A stretch of DNA of 44,684 bases from Bacteroidales bacterium UBA5762 (GTDB lineage Bacteria > Bacteroidota > Bacteroidia > Bacteroidales > TTA-H9), in contig DIEY01000051.1 in the NCBI GenBank assembly GCA_002418865.1, forward strand, positions 7,838 to 52,521, read 5' to 3'. Shown in pieces: positions 35,322 through 43,830 of the stretch. Position numbers and translations under genes: made by a program. A model generated the notes under the pieces. The model was not told the DNA's origin. It ran no database searches and worked only from the letters and a program-made list of their open reading frames with translations. The stretch's first letter is position 1; every line of letters begins with the position of its first letter.

Positions 35322-36350
35322 ATGAGCAATATACCAGACATTAAATGGAGCGAACTTCCATTTGGTTATTTAAAAACCGATTTCAACGTCAGAGCATATT
35401 ATCGCAATGGCGCGTGGAGCGAATTGGAGATATCCGATTCGGAATATATTAATTTACACATGGCAGCAACTGCCTTGCACTATGGGCAGGAAGCTTTTGA
35501 GGGACTAAAAGCTTTCCGTGGAGTTGATGGCAAGATTAGGGTATTTAGATGGATGGAGAATGCCAAGCGATTGATTCATTCTGCCCATGGAATTATGATG
35601 GCTGAGGTTCCAATAGAGCTTTTCAAGGAAGCATTATGGAAAGTAATCAAACTCAATGAGCGTTTTGTTCCACCTTATGGTACAGGCGCATCACTTTATA
35701 TTCGTCCTTTGCTAATAGGCAGTGGAGCCGAGGTAGGAGTAAAACCTGCTAACGAATATCTCTTCCTGGTTTTTGTAACTCCTGTTGGTCCCTACTTCAA
35801 AGAAGGCTTCAAACCCGTAAAAATGCAAATTGTACGTGATTTCGACAGAGCTGCACCACTTGGTACTGGAACCTACAAAGTAGGTGGTAATTACGCAGCT
35901 AGTTTACAAGCTACTGTAAGAGGACATCGCGAAGGATTCTCATCGGTTTTGTTTCTCGATGCTAAAGAAAAGAAATATATCGATGAAGCCGGTCCAGCCA
36001 ACTTTTTTGGCATTAAAAACAATACTTATGTTACACCAAGATCATCTTCCATACTTAACTCTATCACCAATATGAGCATAAGGGAATTAGCAGCAGAAAT
36101 GGGATTGAAAGTGGAAGTTAGACCGGTTCCTGTTGAAGAATTGGCTGAATTTGAAGAAGTTGGAGCATGTGGTACTGCAGCAGTAATTTCCCCCATTTGT
36201 GCTATCGAAGATCGGGAACTTCATAAAGTTTATACTTACTGTAAAGATGGCAAGGCTGGCCCAATAAGCACTGAACTGTACAAACGTTTGCAAGGCATTC
36301 AGTTTGGCGAAATCCCTGATAAATATGGATGGACAGAGATTGTGGAATAA
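35322..36350 (+). CDS. ilvE: branched-chain amino acid aminotransferase
   Basis: A 342-residue class IV PLP aminotransferase. Motifs are HYGQEAFEGLKAFRG, YIRPLLIGSG, the PLP lysine in GTGTYKVGGNYAASL, FLDAKEKKYIDEAGPANFF, and the late GACGTAAVISPI. This layout matches the eukaryote-like BCAT group found in Bacteroidota rather than D-amino acid transaminase. It performs the last step of leucine, isoleucine and valine synthesis and the first of their breakdown. It stands alone, divergent from the C26 gene across 260 bases, and ends in an intrinsic terminator. Confidence 0.96.
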   Translation: MSNIPDIKWSELPFGYLKTDFNVRAYYRNGAWSELEISDSEYINLHMAATALHYGQEAFEGLKAFRGVDGKIRVFRWMENAKRLIHSAHGIMMAEVPIELFKEALWKVIKLNERFVPPYGTGASLYIRPLLIGSGAEVGVKPANEYLFLVFVTPVGPYFKEGFKPVKMQIVRDFDRAAPLGTGTYKVGGNYAASLQATVRGHREGFSSVLFLDAKEKKYIDEAGPANFFGIKNNTYVTPRSSSILNSITNMSIRELAAEMGLKVEVRPVPVEELAEFEEVGACGTAAVISPICAIEDRELHKVYTYCKDGKAGPISTELYKRLQGIQFGEIPDKYGWTEIVE

Positions 36351-36371
36351 AAAATTAATTCTATAAGTTTC

Positions 36372-36406
36372 AAAGCCCATTTCACAATAAGGAAGTGGGC
36401 TTTCTT
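36372..36406 (+). terminator. intrinsic terminator after ilvE
   Basis: AAAGCCCATTTC (36372-36383) pairs with GAAGTGGGCTTT (36392-36403), 12 bp with one G-U pair and an 8-base loop. A T-rich tail follows, 21 bases after the ilvE stop. Confidence 0.8.
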
Positions 36407-36502
36407 ATTAAAGAATTTACAAGGTTTCCAATAGTTCAGCCCTAAAAATAATCATTCATAGATCTAAAGGCCATCTCATGAATAATTATGAAAAATTTAC
36501 TG

Positions 36503-36510
36503 TACTTTTG
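36503..36510 (+). promoter_or_regulatory. minus-7 promoter box for tRNA-Lys
   Basis: TACTTTTG is an exact TAnnTTTG match, 19 bases ahead of the mature tRNA 5' end. Confidence 0.5.
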
Positions 36511-36528
36511 CAGCAATATTTGAGGTTA

Positions 36529-36601
<73 letters not shown>

Positions 36602-36702
36602 CAAACAGCGAGTCAATTATTTAATCAACTATTTTAACCATCTGTTTTCTTAAATCAACCTACATCTACCAGGTCATTCAGATCTGGTAAGTTTTAAATG
36701 GA

Positions 36703-37821
36703 CTAAAAGTCTTTTCCATGATTTTTTTCTAAATATTGGCGAAGGGTTTGATTCCTTTTAATTTTACCAGTTGAGGTGTAAATAAAATGTGGATAGGTGA
36801 AAATCAATTGGGGTTTTTTTTTAGATGGAATTACAGAGGAGAGAATTTTATTCCATTCATTCATTGTTTTTTCATCGGGAGTTTGATCATATTCGACCAT
36901 AAGAACAGGAATTTCGCCTTTTATCTCATCTGATAGTGAAGTAATGAAAAAAGGATAATGAAAATAAGGGGAGAGGGCATTTTCTAATTCTTCAGGATAG
37001 ATTTTTATACCCCCAGAATTAATAACAAAATCCCATCTTCCGAGCCATTGGAAATGCGAGGAATCTATTAATTTAACTAAGTCATTCGTTATAACTGGTT
37101 CAGGGAGGTAGTTTGCATGAATTATCAGACAACCTCTGGGGTCGAGGTCGAAATGAACGCCGGGTAGAGCCGTATATTCATTAGGAGGCAAATGGGGAGA
37201 AATTTTGCGTAATGCCACATGCGAAAGGGTTTCGGTCATGCCATAAGTACACCAAAAATTACCTTCTGATTTTATCAATTCTATTTCGAGGTAACTACTA
37301 ATTGAAGAGCCACCAATGATAACAGTATCCATTCGATTAAGGAACTTTCTGCATGTTTCATCTATGAGGGAATGGTGAATTTGTGCACCCACCATAGAGG
37401 CAAAATGAATTTTCTGAGAATCAGCTAAAAATTTTAAAGGTGATTTACTGGGTGGAACGACTATTAGATTGAGTTTTGCCAGCATAGCCCTCACAACCAT
37501 CATCATGCCTGAAATATATTCAGTATCGAGACAAAGCAAGGCATTTTGATTAGGCTGCAATTGAAAAAACTGGCATGTATTAGCTGCCGAAGCCAACATA
37601 GAAGATTTTTTTACTCGAATAAGCTTGGGTTTACCTGTAGAACCTGAGGTTTGTACTGAAATTTCATCGGAATCGCTAATCCAACTTTTAATAAAATTTC
37701 CAAGATGTCGTTGCCAGTTTTTATGCAATGCCTTGTTGAGCTCATTGGCCAGTTCAACCAATTGACCATTTGCATAAGTTTTCCCATTCAGGGTAAGAGA
37801 AAAGGAAATCCAAGGGTTCAT
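36703..37821 (-). CDS. menE: o-succinylbenzoate--CoA ligase
   Basis: A 372-residue acyl-adenylate-forming enzyme, clearly shorter than the 450-490 residues usual for MenE, as in many Bacteroidota. The phosphate-binding motif is TSGSTGKPKLIRVKKSSM near residue 59. Later motifs are WCTYGMTETLSHVA and the hinge GRWDFVINSGGIKIYPEELE, and the catalytic lysine lies in STGKIKRNQ at the C-terminus. It activates o-succinylbenzoate with CoA in menaquinone synthesis. It is the last gene of the men operon, 5 bases after menC. The missing length is mainly in the N-terminal domain; the active-site parts are present. Confidence 0.93.
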   Translation of the reverse strand: MNPWISFSLTLNGKTYANGQLVELANELNKALHKNWQRHLGNFIKSWISDSDEISVQTSGSTGKPKLIRVKKSSMLASAANTCQFFQLQPNQNALLCLDTEYISGMMMVVRAMLAKLNLIVVPPSKSPLKFLADSQKIHFASMVGAQIHHSLIDETCRKFLNRMDTVIIGGSSISSYLEIELIKSEGNFWCTYGMTETLSHVALRKISPHLPPNEYTALPGVHFDLDPRGCLIIHANYLPEPVITNDLVKLIDSSHFQWLGRWDFVINSGGIKIYPEELENALSPYFHYPFFITSLSDEIKGEIPVLMVEYDQTPDEKTMNEWNKILSSVIPSKKKPQLIFTYPHFIYTSTGKIKRNQTLRQYLEKNHGKDF

Positions 37822-37826
37822 CCTAT

Positions 37827-38879
37827 TTAGAATAAATCATGTAAATCCCATTTTTTATTAGGGATAAAAGATAAGCGATCATGTATGATAGTCAAAGGCG
37901 AATCGAAATTATTGAGGTAGAGGCTTCCTGTCCCTAAACCCATGACCAATGGATTATCCAAAGTAGAAGCAAACTGGGCGAGTGCATTCAATCCAATGTT
38001 AGCTTCAAGAGCCGAGGTAACCCACCAGTGAATTTGGAATTTATCGGCGAGTTCTATCCATTGCTTTGTTGCCCGAAATCCTCCGAGTAATGATGGCTTC
38101 AACACAATGTACTGTGGATGAATTTCTTCGAGAATACGTAATCTTTCATCATCATTTTCAATCCCAATCAATTCTTCATCAAGCGCTATAGGTATAGGGG
38201 ATTTATGACAAATATCGGCAAGAGCAAGTGTTTGTTTAGGTTTTATTGGTTGTTCAATGGAATGAATGTCATATTTAGACAGAATTTCGAGTTTTCTAAG
38301 TGCTTCAGCCGGTTGGAAAGCACCATTAGCATCGAGGCGTATCTCAATGGGCAAGGAAGCATAAGTTTCGCGTATATATCTTAAAACGTCCAATTCATCT
38401 TCGAAACGGTTTGCTCCTATCTTCAGTTTTAGAACACGAAAGCCTTGCATTAACTTTTCGTCCACCTGACGTTTCATTTCTTCAGGTTCACTCATCCAAA
38501 TAAGCCCATTGATAGGAATAGATTTCTTTCCTTTAACAAAATCCGAAGGAAATAAAATTCGGTTTCCACCACCCGAGAGGTCGAGCATAGCGGTTTCATA
38601 AGCCATTTGCAAAGCCGGGAAACCATTAAAAAACCCTATTTGTTCAACCAATTGGGGGGAGTTACATAAATATTGAAGTTTTTCATAAAATCCTGGTCGA
38701 ATATCAGGACTTAAGTGAGGCAAAAGGCTACACTCTCCTATGCCAACAGTTTGAGGATTATCCTCATCGAAGAGCAAAAGGAAATAACTATCTTTTGTAA
38801 TAAGCGTACCCCTTGAAGTTCCCGCAGGTTTTTCGAAAATAAGCTTACGATAAATATTTCTTGCCTTTAAATTACCCAT
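37827..38879 (-). CDS. menC: o-succinylbenzoate synthase
   Basis: A 350-residue enolase-superfamily enzyme. An N-terminal capping domain (FEKPAGTSRGTL) precedes the barrel, which carries the catalytic Lys in RVLKLKIGA, metal ligands in IRLDANGAF, SIEQPI and ALDEELIG, and the second catalytic Lys in IVLKPSLLGG. It dehydrates SHCHC to o-succinylbenzoate. Its start overlaps the end of menA by 13 bases and menE follows after 5 bases, so translation is coupled. The length fits the family. Confidence 0.95.
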   Translation of the reverse strand: MGNLKARNIYRKLIFEKPAGTSRGTLITKDSYFLLLFDEDNPQTVGIGECSLLPHLSPDIRPGFYEKLQYLCNSPQLVEQIGFFNGFPALQMAYETAMLDLSGGGNRILFPSDFVKGKKSIPINGLIWMSEPEEMKRQVDEKLMQGFRVLKLKIGANRFEDELDVLRYIRETYASLPIEIRLDANGAFQPAEALRKLEILSKYDIHSIEQPIKPKQTLALADICHKSPIPIALDEELIGIENDDERLRILEEIHPQYIVLKPSLLGGFRATKQWIELADKFQIHWWVTSALEANIGLNALAQFASTLDNPLVMGLGTGSLYLNNFDSPLTIIHDRLSFIPNKKWDLHDLF

Positions 38880-39787
38880 AACGAACCAATCCCATATAAT
38901 AAAACCGTAATAATAGTTCCCATACTCACTTTTTTCAATTCAGGGTCGAGGGCTTGTTGAGATTTAATTTGAAAAACCCTGATTAGATGCAAGGCAAACC
39001 AAGGGATATTCAATAAAGTCAGCCATTGCAAAATAGAAGTTTGCCGAAAATAGACATAGATGAAAAAAGCCACCTCGGCAAATAAAAGAATGAAGAGATG
39101 ATAGATTTTTGCTTTTTGAGGGCCAAGCAAAACGGGGATGGTTTTTTTCCCCCAAGATGCATCGGTGTATAGGTCTCTCATATTATTGATATTCAATACA
39201 GCAACGCTAAACAATCCCAATGAAATAGAAGGCAAACAGACCAAAGTATCCCAAGCATTGGTATGCAAATAATATGTACCGGCAACACCAACAGGACCAA
39301 AAAATATGAAAACGAAAAAATCACCCCATCCAACATATCCATAAGGATTGCGACCAACTGTATATTTTATGGCGGCTAATATGGCTCCCAAGCCCACCAA
39401 GAGATAAATTAAAGTAGTAAAACTCAAACGGTAGTGTAAACCTTCAAGAATAAGCCATATACCAGAAATAACCGAAAGAATAATGGTAACGAAAATGGCA
39501 TTTTTCATGGCATGAAGAGAAATAGCCCCCCTCTGAAGGCCGCGTTTAGGTCCTATGCGTTCTTTATTATCGACTCCACTCAGTGCATCACCATAATCAT
39601 TAGCTAAATTGGCCAAAATCTGCAGTAAAACAGTAGTCAGCAAAGCAAGAATAAACACACTCCATGAGAACTGACGAAAAGATAAAGCCATAAAACTTCC
39701 CATCAGCGCACTTGAAAGAGATAAAGGAAGTGTACGTGGTCGTGCTGCATCTACCCATTCTTTCAAAATTGTTTTATTCATCATCAA
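38867..39787 (-). CDS. menA: 1,4-dihydroxy-2-naphthoate polyprenyltransferase
   Basis: A 306-residue membrane prenyltransferase with about eight or nine helices. The first aspartate-rich motif appears as LANLANDYGDALSGVDN, and the second region as NNMRDLYTDASWGKKTIPVLLG. The N-terminus WVDAARPRTLPLSLS is typical of MenA. It attaches the polyprenyl tail to DHNA at the inner membrane, giving demethylmenaquinone. It starts 3 bases after the menB stop. The final methylation gene ubiE/menG is not in the window. Confidence 0.95.
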   Translation of the reverse strand: MMMNKTILKEWVDAARPRTLPLSLSSALMGSFMALSFRQFSWSVFILALLTTVLLQILANLANDYGDALSGVDNKERIGPKRGLQRGAISLHAMKNAIFVTIILSVISGIWLILEGLHYRLSFTTLIYLLVGLGAILAAIKYTVGRNPYGYVGWGDFFVFIFFGPVGVAGTYYLHTNAWDTLVCLPSISLGLFSVAVLNINNMRDLYTDASWGKKTIPVLLGPQKAKIYHLFILLFAEVAFFIYVYFRQTSILQWLTLLNIPWFALHLIRVFQIKSQQALDPELKKVSMGTIITVLLYGIGSLWVI

Positions 39788-39790
39788 AAC

Positions 39791-40618
39791 TTATGGAAAT
39801 TTAGGAAATTTTGAAAAATCAGGATCGCGTTTTTCAAGAAAAGCTTTTTTACCCTCCTGAGATTCTTCGGTAAGATAATACAGCAATGTTGCATTACCGG
39901 CTAGTTCCTGAATGCCAGCTTGTCCATCGAGTTCGGCATTCAGCGACATTTTTATCATTCTCAGGGCAATAGGACTATGTTTCATTATGGTTTTACACCA
40001 ATCTACTACTTCGTCTTCCAAACTATCGAAAGGAACCACTTTATTGACCAGACCCATATCCAGCGCCTCCTGTGCAGTATATTGGCGGCAGAGGAACCAC
40101 ATTTCTCTTGCTTTTTTCTGACCTACAATGCGAGCCAGATAAGAAGCACCAAATCCTCCATCGAAACTGCCAACTTTTGGACCGGTTTGTCCGAAAATTG
40201 CATTTTCGCTTGCTATGGTTAGGTCGCATACTACATGAAGCACATGTCCTCCTCCTATAGCATATCCATTAACCATAGCTATAACGGGTTTTGGAAGCGA
40301 ACGGATCGAGCGCTGTAAATCAAGAACATTCAAACGTGGTATACCATCTTTGCCTACATAACCCCCAAGACTTTTTACGTTTTGATCGCCTCCACTACAA
40401 AATGCCTTATCGCCTTCACCTGTAATCACTACTACTGCTATATCGGGATTTTCTCTGCAATGAATCATCGCATCTATCATTTCTTTAATGGTATCTGGCG
40501 TAAATGCATTGCGATATCGCGGTCGATTTATTGTAATACGAGCAATACCTTCGAAAAAATCAAACTTTATTTCCTCGTACTGTTTGATAGGAACCCAGTT
40601 TCGTTTTGTTGACATCAT
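39791..40618 (-). CDS. menB: 1,4-dihydroxy-2-naphthoyl-CoA synthase
   Basis: A 275-residue crotonase-family enzyme. Motifs are RITINRPRYRNAFTP, FCSGGDQ, the oxyanion-hole region NGYAIGGGHVLHVVCDLTIA, and FGQTGPKVGSFDGGFGASY, followed by KKAREMWFLCRQYTAQEA, all close to E. coli MenB. It cyclises o-succinylbenzoyl-CoA to DHNA-CoA. The gene lies 16 bases after menD and 3 before menA. No thioesterase gene (menI) is seen next to it, so DHNA-CoA must be hydrolysed by an enzyme encoded elsewhere. Confidence 0.97.
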   Translation of the reverse strand: MMSTKRNWVPIKQYEEIKFDFFEGIARITINRPRYRNAFTPDTIKEMIDAMIHCRENPDIAVVVITGEGDKAFCSGGDQNVKSLGGYVGKDGIPRLNVLDLQRSIRSLPKPVIAMVNGYAIGGGHVLHVVCDLTIASENAIFGQTGPKVGSFDGGFGASYLARIVGQKKAREMWFLCRQYTAQEALDMGLVNKVVPFDSLEDEVVDWCKTIMKHSPIALRMIKMSLNAELDGQAGIQELAGNATLLYYLTEESQEGKKAFLEKRDPDFSKFPKFP

Positions 40619-40634
40619 CTCTATAGTTTATTGT

Positions 40635-42305
40635 TTATTGATATAACTTTCTAAAATCCATAGCATTTTCTTCGGCCGGTGTAAATATTTCGAGCAGTAA
40701 AGGCCCATCGCGATGTTGAGAGAACATATCCTGTAAAGCTTCCTTAAGAGAGTCTTTGTTATCAGCCATTAAATATCTGACTTGACGTGCTTTACAAATT
40801 TCACGAGCATCAAAATGGTGTTTCATCTCTATAAACTCTTCGAGTTCTTCGAATTGATCCGGTCCTTCGATAATACGAAAGATATTCCCCCCACAATTAT
40901 TAATTAAAATGATGTTCAGCTGAGAACTGACAAATTTATTCCACAAAGCATTCTGGTCGTAAAAAAAGGCCATATCGCCAACAATAATGGTAACAGGTCG
41001 TTGGGCAGCATAAGCAAATCCAACTGCCGTAGATAAACATCCATCTATTCCACTTGTACCTCGATTGCTAAAAAACATCCTGCCTTTAGGGTGATCAAAA
41101 AATTGTGCATATCTAACGGGTGTGCTGTTGGCAAGATGTACTACCATATCATCAGGCATATATCTGAAAATTTGCGAATAGACATATAAATCGGTAAAAT
41201 TGGCTTGATGGATTAATTCGTTCAGCTTTTGATTTGTTCTAATTCTGAATTTTTGCCATTGCTCCTGATAATTCCCTTTTGATGGCAATCCTCGACGCAG
41301 AATATTTTCAAGAAAATCTTCGGGTTTGCTGAAAAAAGTATGCGAAAGATGATAAAAAGTATCCTGATAAAATTCTTGCGGATCGATGCCTATACGCCAA
41401 TGAGGTATAGAAAGTGGAAGATTGCGAACAAAACTCTTTACATTTTTAGATATAATGTTGCCGCCGAATGTCAGAATCAAATCGGGCGCAATAGAGTACT
41501 TTTCAACTTCTGACAGGTTGGCCAATAATAAGTCGGCATTAATAATAACGTGAGGAGAAAAGAGATTAGAGGTGGTTTCGGCAATTATTTGTGTAGTGGG
41601 GTCTTTACTCATCAGCTCGAGAAATGGGAGAACCGGATGATCAGGGTGCAATTGCCCTACTATCAGCAGTTTACGATTGAATGACAGCCAGTTTTGTATT
41701 ATACCATCATCGAAAGTAGTTTTTCCCTCAACAAACTGGATAATAGGATAATGATGAACATTTTCGATAGAGGGTAAATCATAAAGAGGCTCAGCAAGAG
41801 GCAAATTGATATGGATAGGTCCTGGCACCGGGTAGAGGGTAAGTGCAATAGCTTCATTAATGATTCGAACTCTATGACGTTCTTCAAGCTCAGTATGTAT
41901 TGGGGAAACATGGAAACTTTTTCGAATAAAATTATCGAATACTTGGCGTTGATGAATGGTTTGTCCATCACCTTGATCGATAAGTTCTTCCGGCCTATCG
42001 GCTGTAATAATTAACAAGGGAATTTTTTGATAATAAGCTTCTGCAATTGCAGGACTATAATTAAGAACAGCAGTTCCCGAAGTAGAGAGTAAAGCCACTG
42101 TTCGCTGTAAATATTGAGCCATACCTAAGGCAAAGAATCCGGCACTGCGTTCATCGGCTATGGGGATAATTCGAAATAAACCCGATTTTTGAAAAAGAAT
42201 AATAGCCGGAGCATTTCTCGAACCAGGGGAAATGACAACATGTGTAATTCCATGTTGAGACATGAGCGAAATCAAAATCTCAATATTTTTTTTATCGAAG
42301 CTCAT
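40635..42305 (-). CDS. menD: SEPHCHC synthase
   Basis: From the ATG at 42305 the enzyme has 556 residues. It depends on thiamine diphosphate. The N-terminal part has VVISPGSRNAPAIILF, the catalytic-type region STSGTAVLNYSPAIAEAYY and TADRPEELIDQGDGQTI. The C-terminal ThDP/Mg-binding motif begins GDMAFFYDQNALWN. It adds the succinyl-semialdehyde unit from 2-oxoglutarate to isochorismate. The longer frame up to 42380 lies within menF. The ATG at 42305 overlaps the menF TGA in an ATGA junction, a classic sign of coupled translation. Confidence 0.95.
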   Translation of the reverse strand: MSFDKKNIEILISLMSQHGITHVVISPGSRNAPAIILFQKSGLFRIIPIADERSAGFFALGMAQYLQRTVALLSTSGTAVLNYSPAIAEAYYQKIPLLIITADRPEELIDQGDGQTIHQRQVFDNFIRKSFHVSPIHTELEERHRVRIINEAIALTLYPVPGPIHINLPLAEPLYDLPSIENVHHYPIIQFVEGKTTFDDGIIQNWLSFNRKLLIVGQLHPDHPVLPFLELMSKDPTTQIIAETTSNLFSPHVIINADLLLANLSEVEKYSIAPDLILTFGGNIISKNVKSFVRNLPLSIPHWRIGIDPQEFYQDTFYHLSHTFFSKPEDFLENILRRGLPSKGNYQEQWQKFRIRTNQKLNELIHQANFTDLYVYSQIFRYMPDDMVVHLANSTPVRYAQFFDHPKGRMFFSNRGTSGIDGCLSTAVGFAYAAQRPVTIIVGDMAFFYDQNALWNKFVSSQLNIILINNCGGNIFRIIEGPDQFEELEEFIEMKHHFDAREICKARQVRYLMADNKDSLKEALQDMFSQHRDGPLLLEIFTPAEENAMDFRKLYQ

Positions 42306-43420
42306 GGATAAAAATCTCCATTTTTCAAAAAGGTCTCGGTCTTTTCTAAAGCATTGGCTATAGTTCGACTTTTTAAACAAACCTCATCCCATTCTGCCGT
42401 AGGATTGGATTGTGATGTAATGCCAGCACCTGCGAATATCCATGCATGTTGGGGATCAAGCTTTGCACAGCGCAAATTAACAAATAATCTAAAGAATTGT
42501 TTCGACACTATTCCAAGAAATCCAGAATATAGAAGACGCGGGTGTTTCTCGGTTTGCTTGATAATCTGAAAAGCTTCTTCCCTTGGCACACCACAAACAG
42601 CAGGTGTAGGATGCATAGAAACAACCAATTTAACAGCTTGCTCAAAATTACCAAGAGCTTCAAAAGTAGTACACATGTGTTCGATGTCTCCAGCTTGAAT
42701 GATTTGAGGCCCTTTTTTCTCTATATCAGTACAACCAGCATTTAGTAAATTTTGCAAAATGAATTCAACAACATAATCATGCTCGAGTTTTTCTTTTTCG
42801 CCCCATTTTTTATCTCCGAACCTTGGTACACTTCCAGCCAATGCCATGCTTTTTAAATGCTGGCCCTCATAAGAAAGCAATAACTCGGGACTAGCACCAA
42901 TCCATAAACCATAATTTGGAATAAATGCAAGATAAACAAAGGCCCCAGGATGTTCATTAGATAAAAAGTCAAAAAGCAATGGTGACAAGTGTTGAACCTT
43001 AAATTGCTTCGAAAATATGGCTGACAATACGACTTTTTTTGCCTGTCCGTCTTTTAAAAAAGCGATCATTTTTTCAACTTCAGCAATATAATCATTCTCT
43101 TTGGTTGGGTTGAGTAAATCTTTAAAGCTGCCATTGCTTTCATACACAGCAGAACCCTCAAGATAATTGACTTCTTCCCACGATAATGAATCTTCAAAAA
43201 TTACAGCTTGTGCATCGGGACTAAAAGGAGCAAAAACGAAAACCTCATCCTCTATTGAAGCAAAACATTCCAGATATTCAACCATTCGTATCTTGCCCGG
43301 TATAAAGCAATAAGTGTTTTTTTGCATAGGCATACGAAAAAGCACGAATGGCCTCGCTTTTTCTATCATTTTTCTAATAAAAGCAGAATGTTTCTGAAAC
43401 TCGTAAATCTGTAGCATCAT
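42302..43420 (-). CDS. menF: isochorismate synthase
   Basis: A 372-residue member of the chorismate-utilising enzyme family. Motifs are KVVLSAIFSK, AFVYLAFIPN with WIGASPELLL, MALAGSVPR, the EKLEHDYVVEFI helix, MHPTPAVCGVPREEAF, and the late IFAGAGITSQSNPTAEWDE. It converts chorismate to isochorismate and begins the men operon. No exact minus-7 box is found upstream; the nearest, TAATTCTG at 43422-43429, has one mismatch and would sit too close to the first ATG. Function in menaquinone rather than siderophore synthesis follows from the operon. Confidence 0.94.
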   Translation of the reverse strand: MMLQIYEFQKHSAFIRKMIEKARPFVLFRMPMQKNTYCFIPGKIRMVEYLECFASIEDEVFVFAPFSPDAQAVIFEDSLSWEEVNYLEGSAVYESNGSFKDLLNPTKENDYIAEVEKMIAFLKDGQAKKVVLSAIFSKQFKVQHLSPLLFDFLSNEHPGAFVYLAFIPNYGLWIGASPELLLSYEGQHLKSMALAGSVPRFGDKKWGEKEKLEHDYVVEFILQNLLNAGCTDIEKKGPQIIQAGDIEHMCTTFEALGNFEQAVKLVVSMHPTPAVCGVPREEAFQIIKQTEKHPRLLYSGFLGIVSKQFFRLFVNLRCAKLDPQHAWIFAGAGITSQSNPTAEWDEVCLKSRTIANALEKTETFLKNGDFYP

Positions 43421-43803
43421 GCAGAATTATACAACCAATTTCCCGAAATGTTTAATTTCTTAAGAACTATACATCGAAATCTTAGCATTCGACCCATATA
43501 TATGCTCTTTAAGGTTCATTCAATATTGATTTGTTATATTAGGAGCAAAAAAACAGTTCATCATGCTTTTGTACAAGAGATTACAAATCTATTAAAATTG
43601 TTTTAGCCCTCTAAATCGATGGATTAGATTAGTGACAAAAAACACTAATTTTGGAAAAGGGAATGGCCTATATCGCATAAAAATCCAAAATTTTCAGAGC
43701 ATAAGCCTATAGAATGGATGATTTTTCTGAGATTCATTTCATGTGTTTTTAAGTAAATAAGCACTGATTCAATAAATTTATCTCATCTTTCGCTTGCAGG
43801 CAG
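43421..43803. other. gene-free divergent region between menF and thiL
   Basis: I see no gene, RNA or clear repeat here. The men operon promoter must lie in this AT-rich stretch, but no exact consensus match was found. Confidence 0.4.
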
Positions 43804-43811
43804 TAATTTTG
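43804..43811 (+). promoter_or_regulatory. minus-7 promoter box for thiL
   Basis: TAATTTTG is an exact TAnnTTTG match, predicting a leader of about 13 bases before the thiL ATG. Confidence 0.45.
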
Positions 43812-43830
43812 CATTTAAAGATTTCTTTTT

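Noticed and set aside
36668..36688. ACCAG/CTGGT hairpin downstream of menE
   Set aside because: Only five pairs with a long loop and no T-run; too weak to call a terminator.
43422..43429. TAATTCTG as a menF promoter box
   Set aside because: It has one mismatch and would place the transcription start at or after the first ATG codons of menF.
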